From: CAWCUK01 sp963798775
Lineage (GTDB): Bacteria > Bacteroidota > Ignavibacteria > Ignavibacteriales > Ignavibacteriaceae
Direction of reading: 5' to 3'
Assembly: GCA_963798775.1 (NCBI GenBank)
Contig: CAWCUK010000003.1
Location: 806,001-870,000 of the forward strand
DNA: 64,000 nt
A program made the position numbers and the translations under genes. Numbering within the stretch: position 1 is the first letter of the stretch; each line of letters opens with the position of its first letter. The notes beneath the pieces are model-generated. The model did no database searches and had not been told where the DNA came from. It was given only the letters and a program-made list of their open reading frames with translations. Below, in pieces: positions 60,291 through 64,000 of the stretch.

Positions 60291-62380
60291 ATGAACAAAA
60301 ACAATTTTACAAGTTTGCTCGTTTTGCTTGTCGCTTTTTTCATATTTCAAAGTCAAAATCTATTTGCTCAATCACTTAATACTAAAATAGATAATTTTGA
60401 ATATGATAACGCGGACAGCTTAAAAGCGCATTGGCGGGCTTTTGGTTATTCTACTTTGGATTTTGGTTTAACTTTGGATACAATTGCGGCGCCTTTAGGT
60501 GTTCATTATTTAAGGTATGATTACAGCGGAAACGATCAAACTACTTGGGGAGGAGCTTTAGATAAAATTGATTTGGCAAACTCACCTTTGGATTTTACCG
60601 GTATGGCCGGTGTTCAATTTTATTTGAAAGGTGACGGAACGTCAAATAAAATTTATGTACAGTTCTCAAACGGCGATAATGCTTGGTCTTCTAATTTAAT
60701 CTCGTTAGCCGATACAAATTGGCATGTAGTAAGAGTTCCTTTTAATGTTGAAGCGGAAAACGGTTTTACTAACGGCGCGAAAACTTATACCGATTTTGTT
60801 AGTGATTTAGGCAATGTTACGGATTTTAGAATTTTTGTTGATCATCCGGCTATAGATAATACTCCTTATACCATTTATTTCGATGAAATTTTTGTTTCTA
60901 AATTTTTCCCTCCTGAAACCGGTGTAGCTATTGCCGATTTTGAAAATTATAGAACTACTGATGAATTAAAAATAGATTATCAGTTCTTCGGATATTCAAC
61001 TCTCGATTATAATTTAAAAGAGAACCTGAAAACGCTCCGATTGGATTTAAATTTATTGATTATATGTATGTTGGAGATAACAGTACTACTTGGGGCGGCG
61101 CTATCCGTTCAAGAAATTTATCCCCTGTTGATCTTTCTAATCTGAACGGCGGCTTTATGTTCTATCTTAAAGGCGACGGAACAGACAATGTTTTCCAATT
61201 CCGTTTTTATAGCAGCCTCGAAATGTGGTCGTCTTATAATATCTCTCTAAAAGATACTAACTGGAGAATGGTTAAAATTCCTTTTCAGGTAGATACACTT
61301 AAGGGATTAAGATATATCGGTAATAATCCAGACGGGCCCGATTTTACTCTTCCTCCCGGTACTAATGAGCAGTTAAAAACTGATCTTCAAAATGTTACTG
61401 AAGTGCGTTTTTATGTTACTAATCCGGTTATCGATTTTACTAATCGTGTAATTGAGTTAGACGGGTTATACGCGGTTGATAAATATCCGCCCCTTCCGCC
61501 GGTAAAAGCCGAAGGTTTTGAATCTTATTCCGATTTCACCAGCTTAAGCATCAATTGGCAGCAGTTCGGTGACGCGAGCGCGGGATATAGCTTAACTCAA
61601 GATCCTGATTCTGTAGCTATTGGAAGTAAATCTTTTATTTTCTCGTATCAAGGTGTTCCCGGTTCAGAATATTCAGCCGTGAGAAGAAAAAATATTATTC
61701 CGGGTTATAATTTCTCCGATCTTAACGGCGGAATGCAATTCTGGCTGAAAGGGGACGGAAGCGCTAATCATATAAGATTCAGATTCTATAACGGAAATGA
61801 AATGTGGGCTTCTTATCCTATTTCTCTTTCTTCTACCGATTGGCAGCATATCGGAATTAAATTTGCCGCCGATACGGCTAATGGTTTTAGATATTTAGGA
61901 AATGATCCGATGAATCCTGATTGGACCGGAAATGCCGGAACAACCGCTCAGCTTTACGGTGATTTGGCTAGTGTTGATCAGATTCGGTTCGATGTCTTAA
62001 ATCCGGAGCAGGATAATGTTGTTCGTAATATTGTTATAGATGAAATTGAAGGCGCGGACGCGTTCAGCCCCGATGTTGTTACTGATGTAAATAACGCTGT
62101 GAATTCTGCTCTGCCGACTCAATATTCAATGGAGCAGAATTATCCGAATCCTTTTAATCCTTCTACTACTATTAGATATACTGTTCCGAAAAGCAGTTTT
62201 ATTACTTTGAAAATATATAATCTGCTTGGACAGGAAGTAGCAACACTTTTAAATAGAGAGCAAACCGCCGGCACACATGAAGTAAGTTTTGACGCTTCAA
62301 AATTATCAAGCGGTGTTTATTTCTATTCATTAAAAGCAGGAAATTTTACTTCTACTAAGAAAATGATGCTGCTTAAGTAA
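60291..62380 (+). pseudogene. Paralogue with three CBM11/CIA30-like modules and sorting domain, frameshifted
   Basis: One gene of about 696 codons in two frames. The first (ATG 60291 after TTGGAGATA) has a signal peptide and a module like that of the preceding protein (IDNFEYDNADSLKAHWRAF, TTWGGALDK, FYLKGDGTSNKIYVQFSN), then a second FENYRTTDELKIDYQFF, which loses frame near 61020. The other frame goes on with PENAPIGFKFIDYMYVGDN, FYLKGDGTDN, a third module (EGFESYSDFTSLSINWQQF, FWLKGDGSANHIRFRF) and a T9SS sorting domain (QNYPNPFNPSTTIRYTV). A single missing base explains the break. It is clearly a tandem relative of the 58389 gene with one extra module. Function is presumably surface glycan binding. 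Confidence 0.75.
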
Positions 62381-62391
62381 TATTATTTTAT

Positions 62392-62421
62392 GCCTTGAAG
62401 ACTTTACATAGTCTTCAAGGC
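62392..62421 (+). terminator. Intrinsic terminator
   Basis: GCCTTGAAGACT and AGTCTTCAAGGC form a perfect 12-bp stem with a six-base loop, followed by TCTTTAAAAATTT, 12 bp after the stop codon of the 60291 gene. It separates that gene from the receptor. Confidence 0.88.
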
Positions 62422-62582
62422 TCTTTAAAAATTTATGGTAGTATTTAGATTCGATTTCTTAAAAAGTTTTCGCTCCTTTAATAACTGCCATTTTCACTAT
62501 TTCATTATTCGTACTATTCTTTAAGAGATGATTCAAATTATTGTTCTAACTAAAGTTTATATAGACTATAAGGTATCAGGCT

Positions 62583-64000
62583 ATGATTACATCATTGCTA
62601 ATTAAAATTAAAAAAATATTAGCTCTTCAATTTTTATTTTTTTTAATCTTCTTCAGCGGGATTTCCTTTGCCGGCAATACCGGTAAAATTACCGGAACTA
62701 TTACAGACGCGAAAACCGGTGAAATATTAATCGGCGCGAATGTTCTTGTGGAAGGCACTCAATTAGGCGCCTCCGCCGATGTTAACGGTAAATATTTTAT
62801 TCTCGGCGTTCCTTCCGGCACTTACTCGCTTAAGGCTTCTTTTATCGGTTATCAATCGGTAATTATTAAGGATGTTGTTGTAAATATCGATAGGACAACT
62901 GAAATTAATATTAAACTCGCGCCGAAAAGTATTGAACTGAAAGAGGAAGTTGTTGTTATCGCTAAAAAACCCGCGATTGCGCTAGATGTTTCTTCCAGTA
63001 AACAAGATGTTAATCTGGATAATATTAAAAATGCTCCTGTTCAGAATTTTAACGATGTGCTTAATATGCAAGCCGGAGTAATTTTTAATCAAAGCGCGAA
63101 TGACGCGGCCGAACAAATTACAAATCGGTTATCTATCAGAGGCGGTACTAGCGTCGGTATTTATGTTGACGGTATGAATGTTACCGAAGGAATTTACAGC
63201 GGAAGCCTTACCAACTTTAATATTAGTTCGCTGAAAGCAACGGAAATTTTAACCGGCGGATTTAACGCCGAATATGGAAATATCCGTTCCGGTGTTATAA
63301 ATGTAGTTACCAAGGAAGGTGGAAGTAAGTATCATATCAGCGCCGATTATAAAATTAGTCCGGCGCATCTTAAGCATTTCGGAGATAATATTTATGATAG
63401 AAGTTCCGCTCCGGAATGGCAGGCTTACGGCACAAATGAATCTCTGTACGGCCCCGATGGAAAACATGATCCGAATAATCCGGATGCGTACTGGGAATAT
63501 TTTTCAAAATACGATACGGTTTATAATTTTACTCCCGAACAAGCTCAAGAAGTTTGGAAGTGGCAGCATCCTCAGCGTGCTTATGGAAATAAACCCGATT
63601 ATATTGTTGACGCGAGTATCGGAGGCCCGATGCCCGGTTTATCGCTAATAGGATTAGAAAATAAAATAGATCTCTTTACAAGTGTACGCTATGAATATAA
63701 TATGCTTGCGATTCCTTTATCAAGAGATCATTTTGATGATTTTAACTGGTTCTGGAAAACTACTTTTCGTTTAACTCCTCGAATGAAATTAAATGTACAG
63801 GGAAATTATCAGCAGAATTTTTCTTCTGTCGCGTATAATACTCCCGAAGTTTCTATTAGTACTCCTATTCAAGCTGTTTACTGCCTCCAGTATGTAGGAA
63901 CAAAATATTACGATGGGCAGCAGTCTTTAGCCGACAGATATAGAAATCAAATTGGCCTCGCTTTTTCTCATGTTCTTTCTCCCAAAACTTATTACGATTT
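62583..64000 (+). CDS. TonB-dependent receptor with carboxypeptidase-regulatory-like domain, 5' part
   Basis: The frame from the ATG at 62583 stays open to the window end (472 codons visible). A signal peptide (LFFLIFFSGISFAG) is followed by a regulatory-like domain GKITGTITDAKTGEILIGAN (about 35-125), a TonB-box-like KEEVVVIAKK and the plug domain (about 135-240) with RLSIRGGTSVGIYVDGMN, ILTGGFNAEYGNIRSGVINV and the beginning of the barrel. It is related to the receptor at 4287 but not a close copy; for example the plug carries the classical RGG...VDGMNV motif that the first lacks. Its leader lies directly after a terminator, so it has its own promoter. The sorting-domain glycan-binding proteins upstream may belong to the same uptake function. 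Confidence 0.87.
   Translation, partial: MITSLLIKIKKILALQFLFFLIFFSGISFAGNTGKITGTITDAKTGEILIGANVLVEGTQLGASADVNGKYFILGVPSGTYSLKASFIGYQSVIIKDVVVNIDRTTEINIKLAPKSIELKEEVVVIAKKPAIALDVSSSKQDVNLDNIKNAPVQNFNDVLNMQAGVIFNQSANDAAEQITNRLSIRGGTSVGIYVDGMNVTEGIYSGSLTNFNISSLKATEILTGGFNAEYGNIRSGVINVVTKEGGSKYHISADYKISPAHLKHFGDNIYDRSSAPEWQAYGTNESLYGPDGKHDPNNPDAYWEYFSKYDTVYNFTPEQAQEVWKWQHPQRAYGNKPDYIVDASIGGPMPGLSLIGLENKIDLFTSVRYEYNMLAIPLSRDHFDDFNWFWKTTFRLTPRMKLNVQGNYQQNFSSVAYNTPEVSISTPIQAVYCLQYVGTKYYDGQQSLADRYRNQIGLAFSHVLSPKTYYD

Noticed and set aside
63249..63648. Short frames on both strands inside the final receptor gene
   Set aside because: They overlap the uninterrupted receptor frame from 62583 to the window end, which has clear signal, plug and barrel sequence.

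Overview
The window looks like a member of the Ignavibacteriota (Ignavibacteriales/Melioribacter-like). The DNA is AT-rich, most secreted proteins end in a roughly 80-residue type IX secretion (T9SS) sorting domain with the core QNYPNPFNP, PorV-like barrels are present, and SusC-like TonB receptors occur without any SusD. This placement is inferred from protein style, not from a marker gene.

Layout. 0-2.3 kb: end of an M19 dipeptidase, then an arsR-arsM arsenic unit on the minus strand with a frameshifted arsM. 2.5-3.1 kb: a DUF4256 gene. 3.2-37.1 kb: one long plus-strand polysaccharide utilisation locus (PUL). It opens with a FadR-type GntR regulator (apparent ATC start), a SusC-like receptor, a large surface partner and two PorV/FadL-type barrels. 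An alginate module follows: two PL6 lyases, further beta-helix proteins, a DEH-reductase-like SDR, PL17 oligoalginate lyase, KdgF-like cupin and a hexuronate MFS transporter. A second uronan module follows that: SASA acetylesterase, heparinase II/III-type lyase, jelly-roll lyase, GH88, PF05426/PL38-like lyase and GH2. A second copy of the 3' end of the DUF4256 gene lies immediately after the PUL, so the PUL sits between 107-bp direct repeats and looks like an acquired island. 37.2-45.3 kb: a TIGR00027-type methyltransferase, an IS3 element that has landed in codon 5 of a PAS/GAF histidine kinase gene, a response regulator, a hybrid kinase and a kinase relic. 45.4-52 kb: mixed single genes (sorting-domain protein, DUF72, FAD oxidase, HEAT-like protein, LuxR-type regulator, desaturase) and a decayed partial selB copy. 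52.4-57.9 kb: a tightly coupled selA-selB-(cysteine desulfurase/selD fusion) operon. 58-64 kb: two paralogous sorting-domain proteins with CBM11/CIA30-like modules and the start of another TonB receptor.

How the PUL probably works (inference). Endolytic PL6, beta-helix and jelly-roll enzymes carry sorting domains and would act at the cell surface. The receptor imports oligouronides. PL17, GH88, GH2, the PF05426 lyase, the heparinase-like lyase and the esterase have only signal peptides and would act in the periplasm. The MFS carrier, KdgF and SDR take the unsaturated uronate to KDG. KDG kinase and KDPG aldolase are not in the window, and there is no sulfatase. The regulator promoter and the receptor promoter share the same 16-bp operator just after the -10 box.

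At least eight genes are broken by single-base shifts with clear homologous sequence on both sides. Either the assembly carries indel errors or the region is decaying. No tRNA, rRNA or CRISPR array was recognised.
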